Below are positions 1-13,600 of a DNA stretch of 64,000 nt, one piece after another (position 1 is the stretch's first letter; every line of letters begins with the position of its first letter). This DNA comes from Echinococcus granulosus. Its lineage: Eukaryota > Platyhelminthes > Cestoda > Cyclophyllidea > Taeniidae. Below the pieces are notes generated by a model. That model was not told the origin of the DNA and searched no databases. It saw nothing but the letters and a program-made list of their open reading frames with translations. Position numbers and translations under genes: made by a program. The stretch covers positions 672,116 through 736,115 of the forward strand of contig NW_020170415.1 of assembly GCF_000524195.1 (NCBI RefSeq), read 5' to 3'.

Positions 1-3000
1 CCAATTAATTGGTTAAAGTCTTGTTTCTGACTTCGAAAGTATTTGTTATTTGGTAGTAACTATTGTCACGCCCCTCCTAGAAGTACTTTACGGCTCCTAA
101 TATTTCTTTGAATAGCGCTTCAGAAATATCAGATTTAGCCTGTCCTGCCAGAAGCCTGAAGTATTCTGTGTTCTTTCAAAGAAGCCAGTAAACGTTTTCT
201 TCTGAAAAATTTCGAAATTTGTGGTAATGTTTGGTACTGTTACATTACCGTATGCGCCATGCGCTCAGTCATTTCAGCTTTTCCCTCGCAAGCATCGTAA
301 ACCTGGGGATTGAGGTAGTCAGAAAGCTTTGCCCCTCATTGACTTCAGTGACTGACCAAGTCTCATTTTGGGCTTGTCACTGTCTATTGAAAGTCTCCGA
401 AATCTTGTTATTACCGCCGTCTGTCGTCGTCGGTTGGTGAAATGACGAACTCAGTGCGGTTTTTAGCTGAACCAGCTGCTAATTTTTATATTGTTTACTG
501 TCCTAAATCGAAGTTGTTTATTTGAATTTCCTTTCACTTGCTAGGATTTTGTTTTTAAGGAGTAAACACAATGAAAAGTTGTGTAGGTAAATGGACATGT
601 CTGCTTTTGCTTTGAAGCGAGCTGGAAAAGCATTTTAACGTAAAATTAAGGAAACGGGAGAAAATGAAATAAACGCTACAAATTTTATCACAAACAAAGT
701 TAATCATAAGTTTCTGCCACAATCACACCAAATACTATCATTAGATTTTCCATTTCAGCCCAGAAATATGAGGAATAGCAATCAAAAATCCAGTAGTTAT
801 TCAATAGAATCACCAGTCATGCTACTTATTATTAACGCAGCAACTCAGTGGAGGGATTTTGGTCGGAATGGTGCTATTCAAAAATGCATGATGCTACCCT
901 CCCATTCACCTTTTTCCCAAACTAAAGAGTGTTTAGAAGAGAAGCTTAATTTTTAGGGAATATCTTTCCAGTCCTCTCTCTCCCTCATCTAGCTGTCTGC
1001 TCCAAAGACAAAATTACGGTGAATTTTCTTAGAAAGACTGAAAGACAGGCTGACCGGCCCCTAATTATAAAACAACAAAATTTCATAATATTAGAGATGA
1101 GCGGGTAAAAAACAGCAATGTGTAGGATTTGTTGGTAATTAAAGTCATGCTAGAGGAAGGAGTCTCTCATTTGTTTAAAGGAAACCAGGCGATTTAATTG
1201 CAATTATCACCATGGCTATCGGTAGTTGAGACAAAGGTCCCACAGCAAATTATTTTATGCATTGCTTACCTCCTCTAAATGCAGCATTTTGGATTTAATT
1301 TAAAAGTTGCTTTTATTAAACCCATTGGCCCTGTTTTTAAACTTGTTAGGCGACGCATAAATTGGTGGAATATGATGCTGCTCGGCAAAGCGGTTTTTTA
1401 TAATTTGGTCAGAAAGGCCCTGTTTTTCGTGCCAGGCTTTTGACACGACACTAACCTCTATTGGCTGTGCTACTCTCCTTTTCTTTGTGAATCCCATACT
1501 ATACACCGGTGGCTAGACAATGGTTGTTGCGGCTTAAGCGCATGCATTTGAGAAATCTAATCTCCCTAAATATCAAAACTGCAGGGGCTAACTTCTTACC
1601 AAATTTAATGCATAGTATTTTGGAGAAGGTGAGTAGAATGGTAGTAATAAGTAGCGCCCAGAAAAGGTCCAACGAATTAAAGTGTGGTGATGGAGCACTC
1701 GAATGGGGTTCCTTTACATTAATTATGAGAACTTTAATACGCTAATTCGAAAAATGACATGTCAGGAACCCCCTGAGGGTAGTTTAGGTGAGTGGTGTTG
1801 AGTGCAGTGCCTTGACAACTGCATCAACTGGGCAAGTGATGGGAGCTGGCATGCAAATGTATGCCGCATGTATTAACATGAGATGACAACGGACTTCACG
1901 GACTCGATTTTCTGCCCTTCATTTCTCATACCTTATAAAAACGCGCCGCCGAAGACTGCTTGCTGATTGACGTGTAAAAGAAAATAGCCTTTGTGCTGCT
2001 GCATTGCAGCCTGAGTTAGATGGACGAACAAATTATCGGTTATGGGCAAGATAGGCCACTCACCATCCCACTGCGAATTTCTAAGACGGATAGCCAGCAC
2101 TTCATTTGCAGAAGAATTTGCATTGAATGGTTGTGGATTATTACAAAGTAGACGTTTGCTATGAATATCAGTGCCTTGCTGATGACTTGGCAGCACTTCT
2201 CCATGAGAAGACCCCCACATCAGGGGAAAGGAGACAAGATGTGTTGTGACGTAATGGGATTGGATGAGATGGGTTGGTATTAAATGGATTGAGATGAGGT
2301 CCCTTTCCATTTCTCCAATTCACTGCCACGAGTTCTTGGCATCAGAGAACCACATACGGAGTGGAACAGGTAAGTGGGGATTGGAGTGAAAAGCTGGCAT
2401 AAGAAGAAGAAGGATTCCTCGTTGAGCTCACAGTATTTTGGGAGGGGAGCACAGCTTATGGAGGTGCTTATTCGACTGTATAAAATAATTTAAAAAACCA
2501 TCTGCAGTTCTCTAATTAAGATTTTGGTAAAGCCAACGCAATTAATTAATTGCCCATGGAATCAGAGTGAGCAAAATCCTGTTGACAAATGCACGAGATA
2601 CAGGAAATGACATAATACTTTTCACTCGTAATTTCATAGATTATCTCAGAGGATCAAAATCCTATGACTGTTGTCACAACACAAACTTACTTATAAGTTT
2701 ATTACACCACCAACCCGCTATGTTCAGTGTACCTTCACTTTCTTCGTAAATGAATCATAAGGAATAATTTACACCAAGTGAAAGATGGCTGTCTTCAGGC
2801 CATTCTCTTGCAAATTCTCCTCATCGTAAAGTTACACGTAACCGCTAATTTATTTGTACTTGTTTAATCATTAAAGAGAATTCACTCCCTCACTTGCTAA
2901 GGTTTCGCAATTTCAATTAACTTTAATGGCATTTCCCAGTCATATTTTAGACTATTATGCTTTGAATAAGTGACTTGATTTTAATATTGCGTAAGCTGAC

Positions 3001-3394
3001 TATTGACTTCGGTGATACTTGTCTACCTGTCATCATGGCTACAGATGATGGCACTTATGCTGTTGTAATTTATACTTGCGTTGAAGTAAACAATCGATAC
3101 GTCATTTGTTAGGCATTTCTCTATCTGACTTGACGGGGCTTCCTTTGGACCCTGTAACATACAATGCCGATGGAGACTTACTTACTTATTACTATTTCTT
3201 GTGTTCATGTGGAAGATTTGGGGTTACACATACAAAAGATTCTCGAAAATATTAAAATTCTATGCTTCCTAATTGGACCGATATGTTTTGACCCCAAATT
3301 ACCAATACTATTTAAAGTGAGTAAGGTTATTACAAATTTTTTGAGGATAATTTGGTCTGCCTTGGTCGATATGCATTGTCCCGAGCCATTGCTG

Positions 3395-3515
3395 AAGAAC
3401 AATGAAGCAGGGGGGGGGCTGAGAATGGGACCACTAACATGGTCCAGAGACCATACCGTTTAGCTGAAGTACTACGTCGGAGCCTTAAGTGCCCGCAAGA
3501 CCAAAGTAAGAGTTA
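3395..3515 (-). repeat. Dispersed short repeat, family copy 1
   Basis: Read on the minus strand this starts with the family's 5' motif TTGTTTAACTCT. It then carries the shared blocks GCACTTAAGGCTCCG, GTACTTC, GGTATGGTCTCTGGACCATG and the C-rich CAGCCCCCC stretch. It is truncated compared with the best copies at 33.4 and 26.1 kb. The family identity was seen directly by comparing copies within this window. Confidence 0.75.
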
Positions 3516-4234
3516 AACAAATAGTTCAAGTACTGAGTAGCCCCCCCTCTCCTTTTAAGTGGCTTTCCTGAGGCTCCTCTTAATTGACCTTTGCGTAGGC
3601 AACCCCAAGTAGTTGGTATGTAAAAGGCACCCATGAACCAACCGCGCCAGCCATTGAACTACTCTACATTTGAACAAACACTTGATTCTAACCTCACTTG
3701 TTCCTCTTGACAATTCTACTGGATATGGAGTTTCGTTCGGTTTGGGAATTGTTTTGAAGAAAGGAAAGTGTGGCCACAATTACAAAGGTCCACTGCTGAT
3801 TGTAAAAAGAGTTATTTGATCAGAGACGGAGTTTGAAACAGTTTCATGGGGATAAATTTTCACGCCAATTCCTCTGCTATTTCAATCTCACTTCAGTTCT
3901 GTCCAGCTATGTTAATCTGTGTTCTGTCGGGCTAGTAGATGACCAAAAGTGGTCTCCCGCGTAAAACTATTTGACAACTCCAAGCAGATGTCCTAGAAAG
4001 CTCCATAAAGAACTCTTTCGGATGGTTTATAGTTAGAGTCGCTTTAGTCGTGAATAGAATTCCTACATAACACGGAACTGGGGTAGTTGCCGAAGACAGA
4101 CGTTATTTTAACCCTTCTGTTACGGGTCGTCACAGATTATTCCATCTACAGCATACGTCCTTCCTAAGTCGCATTAAAATTTGACGTTTAACAATAGAAA
4201 TCGGGATAGTTGTCTCTTGAAATTGAGTTTTCTT

Positions 4235-4325
4235 TCCGCTGAAGGCCGCTGACATGACCCAGAGACCTCTCCGAGGAGACTTATTTGCCTGCAAAACCGA
4301 AACGGAGAGTTAAACAAACCATCAA
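4235..4325 (-). repeat. Dispersed short repeat, family copy 2 (internally deleted)
   Basis: Minus-strand copy beginning TTGTTTAACTCTCCGTTT and ending near GGTCATGTCAGCGGCC. The middle block with the GTACTTC motif is shortened, so this looks like an old, deleted member. Confidence 0.6.
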
Positions 4326-7300
4326 TGCATTATAGATGGTGCAGCAAGCGATCTGAAATCCTTGATAGTAAAATGGGTACTAGCTGGCGATTTTTCCTCA
4401 TCTTTCTACTCACATTTTATTCTACCAATGGATAGCTCTATTTGGCCCCCGGTTATGATTCAACGTGTCTAATCTCGAAACTGCATCAAGATGGCCATCG
4501 ATAAGGTTAAAAATGAGCTCTGCTATTTAAATTTTATGATATTTGAATAATATTTTTGTCGTCCTCATTATTTGCTTCATCTTGCAGGCTTTTCACAAAT
4601 CTGGAAAAACCCTTCTTTAAGTTTAATAAAAATCTTCAGCAAGTTTTATGCAATAAAATCGTGTTTCTATCTCTTTGTTTTCTGACTTTAGCAGTAATTA
4701 ATGTATGCAGCTGAAAATAAAATTTAAAAACCTGCTGTCAGTGGTGAAGTTGCCTGATGTGTTCAATGCCGCGGGCAATGAGCGGGCAGCACTACCTACG
4801 GGCCACCTAGTTTATGAGGAAGAAGCCATTACCAAAATGGGCACTTGCAAGGAACCCAACCATCGTGATATGTATTTTCCCAGGATGTTTTTACGCTCCC
4901 ACTAAGATTGGTGGAGATGGTCATTCTTTGCGTCGATTCTATTGGTAGACCATCATGAGGGATTTAAAAAACGAAACTGTGTGGTTATTTCAAACACTTA
5001 AATATGCTGGTGAAGAATTTTTCCCTCTTTTTTTAGTACTGAACAGCCCCCACGGCTAAAATTTTATACCATCATGTATTTGGCTAATGACATCGGTGAA
5101 ATAGAGCGGTATCACTACTGGAGATGCAGTGTTAATTTTAAGTATCCTAGCAGTATTACCCACCATCTTGACATAATTTGCCTTTCTTATTTTAGCTTTC
5201 AGAAATATTTACTTACCTAGAGGGAGTACATGGGCTTTTGGACCGTTGAATGTCACCCTATGTTTACGATCGACTGGCATGCAACTCTAAGTGTGACGAC
5301 AATAAATATTCTCCCTCTCTCTATCGCTGTAATAGACCAAACTTTCTTTCTTCCATTGTAGGTAGCTCTTCTTCACTGATGCGATTTAAATGGTCATAAG
5401 TTCCCTCTTCCGAAACGGGAGACTAATCCCCTTTTTAAGCTGTAATATTAGCAGCTGTAACCAATGTAATATTTTGGCGTCGATGAAACAGGTCATTTCA
5501 AGAAGGCGAAACTTTAAATTGAAAGCTGAAAATACAAATGTCGTCGGTCATTTTTGAGCGGTTGCTTACGATCTTGGAGGTTCCACTACCAGCGGTTGTG
5601 AAGTAGAGCTCGTCACGCCCCAAAAGAGGGTTCATGTTACCCACATCAACTCTGCTCCTAGAAACTTGCAAATTGTTAAGATCGGATCATAAGCCTCAAC
5701 TACTTGCATGCATGGGCAACCAAAGTGGTGAATCTGACTCCAATTTCTGAAGCCCTTCAGCCTATCAACACGTTTGAATGGTTGAGATAATAAGCAGGCA
5801 GTTCACTTAATCAACTACGAAGTCAGGAGGTAGCAAAAGTTTTCGGAATAACTAATAGATGCCACTCGCCTCTTTTATCCGATGTCTAGTTCGCAAAAAT
5901 AAACTATAGCTTCAAAAGTAAAAGTGCCATGGGCGATAGATGTAGATGGGGAAGACAAAATCACGGAGAGGAATAAAAAAGTTTTTTAGAGCTAAAAGTA
6001 CTCACATTACTTGCAAATTGGAGCAAAACAGGTCAATTAAACCTTTTCTGTCCTCTTTTTTGCCTTTTGGCCCAGTTGTGGATCCATGAGAACCACTCAG
6101 GAGTGGTAAATGCAATTTCATATGTCATTAAACGTTTTTAAACAAAAAAACCTTATTAATCATTAAAATCGGATTTCTCTTCAAAACTACCCACAGTGTC
6201 AACATTAATTATCCTTTCGTTTATCTGCTTGATAGAGTACATCAGTGGTGCAAAAGATAATAGACCTCCATCCAATTTGGTTTGTTTTATCGCCTTTGAA
6301 ATCAAGCCAGTGACATCCTCATTGAAGAACTGAAAGGCATTATCATGCGTTGACATCCTTTGTCCGTATCAGGGGGTACTTACCACTCTGCTGATATTTC
6401 CACCTCATTATGCTGACCACTGGAAGCCGTAGGAGATTTTAAGCCGACAAATACTTCTCTTTGCAATTCATGTAAGCCGAGAGGTCTCATCCTAACCTAA
6501 CTTTCTAATAAAACCGAGTAAAACTGCGATGAAGACAAGAAGGAGGGGTGTAGTAGTGTTTTCACTAATACTTTATTCGCTCACAATCTGAAGGATTTCG
6601 TATGTTCGGAAAACAGTAAAAGTGTGTGCTGTTTTTGTTTGATACTCGCGTTTTATCTTCGTGAAGCTCTCCATCCTCACAAGACGCAGGTGGAGAAGTG
6701 AAATGCTGTGGAAGCAAAAGAAGGCAAATGTTTACTTATTGCTATCAGTCTCAAATATTGAGGCGGACGAACTGATGAAGCAGGCATGAAAATGATGACA
6801 TTATGCTTAAGCCTCCAATCGCCAGGACCATGAAAGAGACATGATAGCCTAAGGTAAAGATTGATCCATTTTCAGCCAATCAGAATTCAGTCAAAAATCT
6901 TCGTGGCTTAAATAAAAATACCTGTCATTTTGCGGAATTTATGGACCAAACATGTCAAAAGACGAGCAAATCTTCATTCGTAAAGTTTAAGTCCTCATAG
7001 TGCTTCCTCCGCTTCCCTTCGAAATCCAACAAATTGGATAATGCGTCTCAAGCCTTATTATCCAATAATTATTTCTCTTTTATTTTTAAGTGAATCCCTC
7101 TTGATCATTTTTTTTAACCATTAGTAAGGCAACATACTCAGTATTACTTGAGAGACCACGTCTGTTTTCCTCGGCTCCCGTGGTTCAGGTCACCACCTTG
7201 GTATCTCGGCGTCCCGTCGGTATCAGTCTGCCAATCCAAATCCCTCCTACACTGTTGCGATTTCCTATGACACCACTAACCTTTAAGAAATTTATCGACT

Positions 7301-7667
7301 TGTCGAATTCTGGCAGCTCCTCTGTGGTTTTATAGCAATGTCTACCTCTCTGCTACTAGACAGAACATGGCGAACACAAAATTGGCATTATTCATTATTT
7401 CTGGATTAGCTATTCTGTTTCTAAAGTTTCCGCCAGCTTTGTTTGAACAAACTGCAGATACCGAGCGAATAAGCAACCAATTATTTTAAGTGACAATAAC
7501 ATAGTGGCATAATAGGCAGTGGGATCCACCAACTTTGATGGAAGTAAGTTAGGAATGCAAACGGTCGGACTCCGTAGAAACAGCTTAGCCAGACTGTCCA
7601 AGGAATCGCTTTTCAAATTAAGCTCCTTGAATTTATTAGAAACTTATACACTATACTTTCAGCTTAC

Positions 7668-10600
7668 CAAAAATTATGTACAAATTGAGTGCTGCAGTAG
7701 AAATCTTAGACGTCGGACTAGTTGAAAGGGTTTGTAGATGGTAATTGAAGTACACTACTCGTTCCTTCTTTGACTTGAGGGAGTTATTCGCCATCAGCTT
7801 TTGATTTGCAGCCATTTCCCATGTTATGAGATGCTGAAATCGGTACTCTAGTCGAAAACCAAACTCAAATTTCCCCACAAATTCATCAGAGATGAAGAGC
7901 ATAGTGAAGTGGCTGCCTGAAGAAGCGATTGCGAGGCTCCGGGTCGACGCTTGTTGCTGTTCAGTCTCAGGGCGAAAGACAGATTGTCTACTTCCGCAGA
8001 CGCTCAACTGAACTGGCAGTTCGATAGATGGTCCATCGTAGAAGTACAGTCTATCTCCACTTTGCCCTGTGGTCTCATCGCATCTAAAAGGGGTTTGCCG
8101 ATTTTACTATTCTACACACAATAGCCTCTCCAAGTATTGAGTCGACTGTCTTAACTTTCTGACAGCTAAGAAAAGACAGGAAATGTTTGACAGGGGCAAT
8201 TAATATTCAACACCATTGTTTGTAGATTTTGTTCCTGCTTGAAAGCTATTGTGCACTCTTTTGTTCAACCTAGACTCGTTTAAGACATGAAAAGTTGTTA
8301 TCATTGATGTGCACCTCAAAATACCCCTAAAACACAATAAAAGTGTAAAAGGACGTTTGGAAATTTCATAAAAATTGGCAAATAACAGCTCCGCATGAAG
8401 TAGTAGTCTTTGGGAGGAGTGGTCCTTTTTAAAGCATACTTCCCGATTGTGCTCTATAAATAAATGTGTTGATCAAGTTTATGTCACGTAAATGTGTCAT
8501 GTAAATGTCATATTGCAGTGTAGATTTGAAAACTCAACTTTTACTTCTCGAAAATTTCACCCACTTGAGCTATGGCTAACAAGTCAACGTTGAGTTTATG
8601 AGGCGAACCCATCAAGGAGACGCTATAACTCATCTGTGTTCGATTTTATAATGAACCTGGTTTTGCACGAAAGGCCATTAAGGTGACCCCCTCAGTTAGG
8701 TAGGGTTGGAATTGCTTGCAGTTACAGGAAGGAGCCAGTACCACTTATTTTCCTCCACCACCTTTTCGGGCTTTTGTTCTCCACATACCAGCGTATTGAG
8801 ATGCAGTCGCGGTTTTCAGTGCTTCGGCATTAACATTTGACAAATAGAATTACGGTGAAAGCCACGCCTCGAGATTTAATCGTCTTTTGATCGAAGAGCA
8901 ACAGACTATGGTTTACCCAGTTTTATCAGTTAAGGTCCAGTCTATAAACCCGCCTTCGAAGTAAAGTCCGATTGGCTCTAGTTGACTTTGCGGGGGTAAC
9001 TCTCTATGTCACCAATCTCCACCGGTTTCAGTGCCCCATAGGTTAAATTTGCCTTCTCTTTTACAATCGTATTTGTCATTGCTAAATTGCTAAAAAATAT
9101 TTTCGTAACAGAAATTAAGCTGCCGGTTCTTAAACAAAAGTCCACAGATTAATTTTGGCTTCAAATCCTAGATACTACGCCTCTAATTTAGAAATTCAGC
9201 TGTCAACGGTGTCTCAACTGCTGCGATGTCACCGTTAATAACAGTGCTGTCTACCTGAAAAGTTTGAGGCCTGTAACCGTTTTAAAAATTTGAAAAGTAT
9301 TCATCTATCCAATAAGTAACTTTAGAAGGGAGAGTTGGGAGTTCATTTTCGAAGAATTCGGGATTTCGGAATTCTCAACAACCCACCGTTCATAATCTCC
9401 AAGTTCAAGAAGAACGAATTTTAGGAATACTCTTTGTCCTGATCTACCCCGGAAGTAGTATGTTCCATTGACACATTTGGGATAGAGTTCGGGAAACCGA
9501 GGCGAGGTGAGAACGCCCTCTTCAGTCCGATGGGAATCAATTATCATCTCCAAGACTTCTGGAGCATTGCAACCCTGCTGTAGACTTGCAGAATCGCTGT
9601 TTAGAATGTTGGTGTTACTCGGAGTTCGTAAGACCACTTCGTCTGTCAGTCAAGGAAAAAGATTAAAAAGTGGTTGATGAGGAAGGTTGATAAATTTTGC
9701 CTACCAGGTAAAGTTGTGCTGCCAACCACCTCTTCTGTAACTGCGCAGGTAAGGCAAGTCAACTTTTGATCATTAATTCCAGACATACTTTAATAATTCA
9801 AAAACGTGGTACGAAGGCATTTAAAAATAGCGAGTGACCATGAGAATAGCTAACAAATTACAAAAAAATTACCTTTGATTAGACTGTGAGTTTAGGAGTT
9901 CTATATAATCTTAGTGTAGGATCGCATAACTAAACTAGTGATTTGCATGACTGCTTGTGAAAGGAATTGTATCATTTGCCTATTGTGTAAAATGAGCACT
10001 CTTCCACTGCAGAAAGCTCCCCATCAACTAGTTTGCGGACTTGCGAATCCATAAGATCGCCTGCGAAATCACTTGTATGTTCAAATTCAAGCACCTTAAT
10101 CTAGTAAATCCTAAGCGGGTGCTTAGGGTTCGACTTCATCTGAAGCACTTTAAAAAAAGGGGGAGGAATCTCTCCGAAAGACCTCTTTTTGCCACGAGGA
10201 AGGAAGGTAACCAAATACGTTATTCCTAAGGTCTCAATCATTCATATTTCCCTGCTCCATTGAACAGATTGTTTAAAGCCATCCATGAAATTGGAGGCAA
10301 ATGCAGGCAGTGTTTTTTAATGGCTGACTATGATAGCATCGCTAGATTTCTGGAATGTAGCTGAATTCCTCTATCAGCATTCACAGAATATGTTATCATA
10401 AAGGTGCTAAAAACCATGTTAAAGATGACAAATTTGCATACAAATTAGAAATCCCTAAATACCATTCCAGAGATTAGATATAAAATTATTACACATTTAA
10501 GGGAAGGGCTTTCTAGGCTTAGCCTAGGGATAAATGAGACTTCCATCGGCGATCATAAAGGCAAACTTAAAGGATGAGGTTGTAAAAACTGTGAACCTAT

Positions 10601-13600
10601 CTTATGCCTTGTCAAGCTTTGTTGCTTAACACCATTTTTATGGCTAGACACTTAAGAAGTCGAATGGATTTCCCTAAAAACACAATCTTTTGTCCAATTG
10701 CGGCAGATAAAGTCCTGTTTCGTGAGTGTGCCTAGCTGTCGCAGAATCAGACAGGTGGGCAGCCAAAACACGGCAATAAATCCATTCCAACTCACCAGCC
10801 GCATCCTTAGGCAGACTGACTTTCTGCAATTTTTTTAAATAGTCGAAAAACTCTCGTACAGTCTCTTGCATTGCTCTTTTTTCAAAAGGGACTGCAGTGG
10901 TAGCTTTCCAAACCCGTGGTGATACTTTAGACCTCTTCACAAACACGTATTCGATCAAGAATCCACCATCTTTAGGGCGAAATGGAAGAGAAATGAAGGT
11001 AAGCTGGAGGTTTGGACCCTCAGAGATGATTTGGAAAGAATTGAGTGTCCCACAGATCCTTATTAAGAGGTTTGCCTCCCTCCATCGATCAGACGGTAAA
11101 CTGTGGACCAGAACTCTATCGAAACTGGATAACAGGGATGTCTCATAGATGCAGCTGAATGAACAAAAAAATAGGCAATTATTTGGATGGAACAATACTG
11201 GAATATTTTCCACCTTCCCTGTAATTATACCACTGAAATGGGTTGTGGACAAGTGACAGTGCCGTTAAGACATTGAAATGGAATTGCAAAGATCAACCAC
11301 TGGACTTTGGTGAAGTGGTGACAGATGTGCTGTGGCTATGATAATCGATTGAAGGCTGCAATTTTGGCATTTTTCGTTCCTTTTTTTGGTAAAAAATAAC
11401 CCTGTATACTTGTTACGGACCACTCGCTCTCACCAAATCTTACAATTAGAGGGAAAATATTTTGGAAATGGTATATATGAGCGAGATAATAGATTTCTGG
11501 GTGTCGACTATATTGCTTCCTACAAGGACCGAATTCCCCGTAACTTCACCTGCAGAAACTTTAATTTCTACTTATTCTAAATGTTTAGCTTTCATTCAAG
11601 GTTACCATCAAAAAGTGATTTGTTTGACTTGCTTATATTTTATATTTTACAGATTTTTCAGACATTTGCAAATTAATAGGCACACTGATTCTTCACGCAA
11701 CATTGCCTTTCCTCAATTGTGTTTTTTTGCCCTATACTTGCAGATGGTATTAAAAAAGCACATCAGACCAAAAATTTACAAATTAAAGACAATCTTTAAG
11801 GACGGAGTCAAAGTAAGAAATCCGTGGCTAATTTTATCTCATATTTTACTGTTATTATTGAAATTAGGCGTTTGTCATTTCACTTTGGCGAAGCTATATG
11901 CAAAGCTATAAAACTTTCCACTGAAAAGCAAACAAATATATCAAATAAAAGATGAAAGGAATTCCTCCTTTTGGTACTGATAACTTTATAATAATTTAGC
12001 AAAGCAAAAAAGGTCAGAAAATATTTTCCTTACTACAAAACAAATAATTTGGTAAAAACGGACATTGACTTGACCTAAATGTTTTCAGAAAAACTGGGGT
12101 AAATGGATAACTGGATCGAGCTTTTACTGCTCAGTGTAATTATTTACAATCCAATCAGCGTTGAAGGTCATCGGAACAGAAACCAGAAACGCAAGCATAA
12201 TATGTCCCTGGGATAATTGAGACACTTCCTTTCATGGACATATTTCAATTAATTTGCTTCTCGACACAGCATATAGTGTGTATCGCTCAGCCAAATAGGG
12301 ATGCTTACAATGTGCTTCTAACTTCGTTAGTTCCTTTACGTCTTTAAACATTGAAACAGTTTTTTTTAACCGGGTCCCACATGCTTTTTTTCCTGCTGCA
12401 TGATCAATAACTGCAGTGCTTCATTAGGAGAATTGTTGTCTTTTGACTAAATTTATAGCCTACTGTCCTACAATGACATAATTAAGTATTAACAAATCTA
12501 ATTTTGCCTTTGATTGCAACGTCCCTTTCCCTGAATGGATGAGAAATAAATTCGCTAGGAAGAAAAAAGTGCAAGACTTGACAGCCATAACAGATGTAGT
12601 TCCTAATGAAGACGCATGATTTTGTCTGCAATAACAATCTTAACTCCTACTAAAAAACAAAAAAAGTGTAGTACAGTTAACCAACAAACAAACAAGCAAG
12701 TACCTTTGTGTAGTTGAATTAGAGGGATTTGATAAATCTCGATGGCTCAGCAGTAAAGATTGAACAGACATGACAACGCGTTCATCGCCTCTCCCCATGA
12801 AGGTGTAGGAGCAGCGGATGTTGGGTGGGTAGTTATTGGGGTACCGTGGGGACACAATTCGACCACCCGCGATCAGGCGTCGCGCCGGTGTATTCTGAAT
12901 GAGGTAAGAACACTCCGAATCGGGCAGCCGATCTCCATCCACCCGAAAGTTGCCTGGATGCATTTAAATTCAAATGCTATGAAAATGGCTCCCAGAGGCC
13001 AGAAGGCCAGTTTTATTTATGCCCAATTTGCGTGACGTGATTTGGGGGGCATTCTAATCGGGAAGGACACAGGTGAGGAAATATTGAACTTATCGAGACT
13101 TTACATGTCATGACCTCCTTGCATTACATAAAGTAGGACGCAAATTTGGGCAACTATTGTTGCTTTTTTTAATTGACTACACCACCTGGCTCCTTAGAAC
13201 ATAAATTTTGTCAGCATTTCCCCAAATTTATAGCTAAGAAGATTATCGAAGTAAGTGATTTTAATTTGAGAGTTCTAATCGTTTTACAGACCAGTAGATA
13301 AGCTTGTGTTATCTTTTTTGACTAACTTACTTGAAAAGAGAGATGTGAACTACCTCCAAAGTCGTTTTATCCGAATTCATAAGTGTAAGATCGCAAAGTC
13401 TGATATAAATTTCAATTCCTTTTCCTATGCATATCCTAGGCTATTAATAATTCAATTAGTGGGGTAAATCTTAACCTTCGGGTTGCGTGAATTATCAAGG
13501 AGAGTGCGTTTACGCTCCCTTTTCTGTTAGGTGAAGAAATAGTGTAAAATCTGCATACTTTTCACTGCTTGTTTGCTTTTTCCCACTCAAACCTTTTGAG

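Larger units (their letters stand above)
1..7667. other. Gene-free stretch, no supported coding exon
   Basis: I see no exon here that combines good splice sites with a recognisable protein. It is AT-rich sequence with many stops in all frames and only short chance open frames. It lies downstream of the minus-strand CUB-domain gene, so it may hold that gene's last coding exon or exons and its 3' UTR, which I could not identify. Two copies of the window's dispersed repeat family lie inside it (about 3395-3515 and 4235-4325), and there is a run of nine or more G at about 3410. Confidence 0.5.

Noticed and set aside
3600..3720. Minus-strand VVQWLARL-like frame, recalling translated tRNA-type repeats
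   Set aside because: Single copy in the window, and no intact A and B boxes at the right spacing.
11462..11911. 149-codon plus-strand open frame
   Set aside because: It lies antisense in an intron just beyond CUB exon 5, in very AT-rich sequence, with no domain or promoter. Its composition is typical of chance translation.
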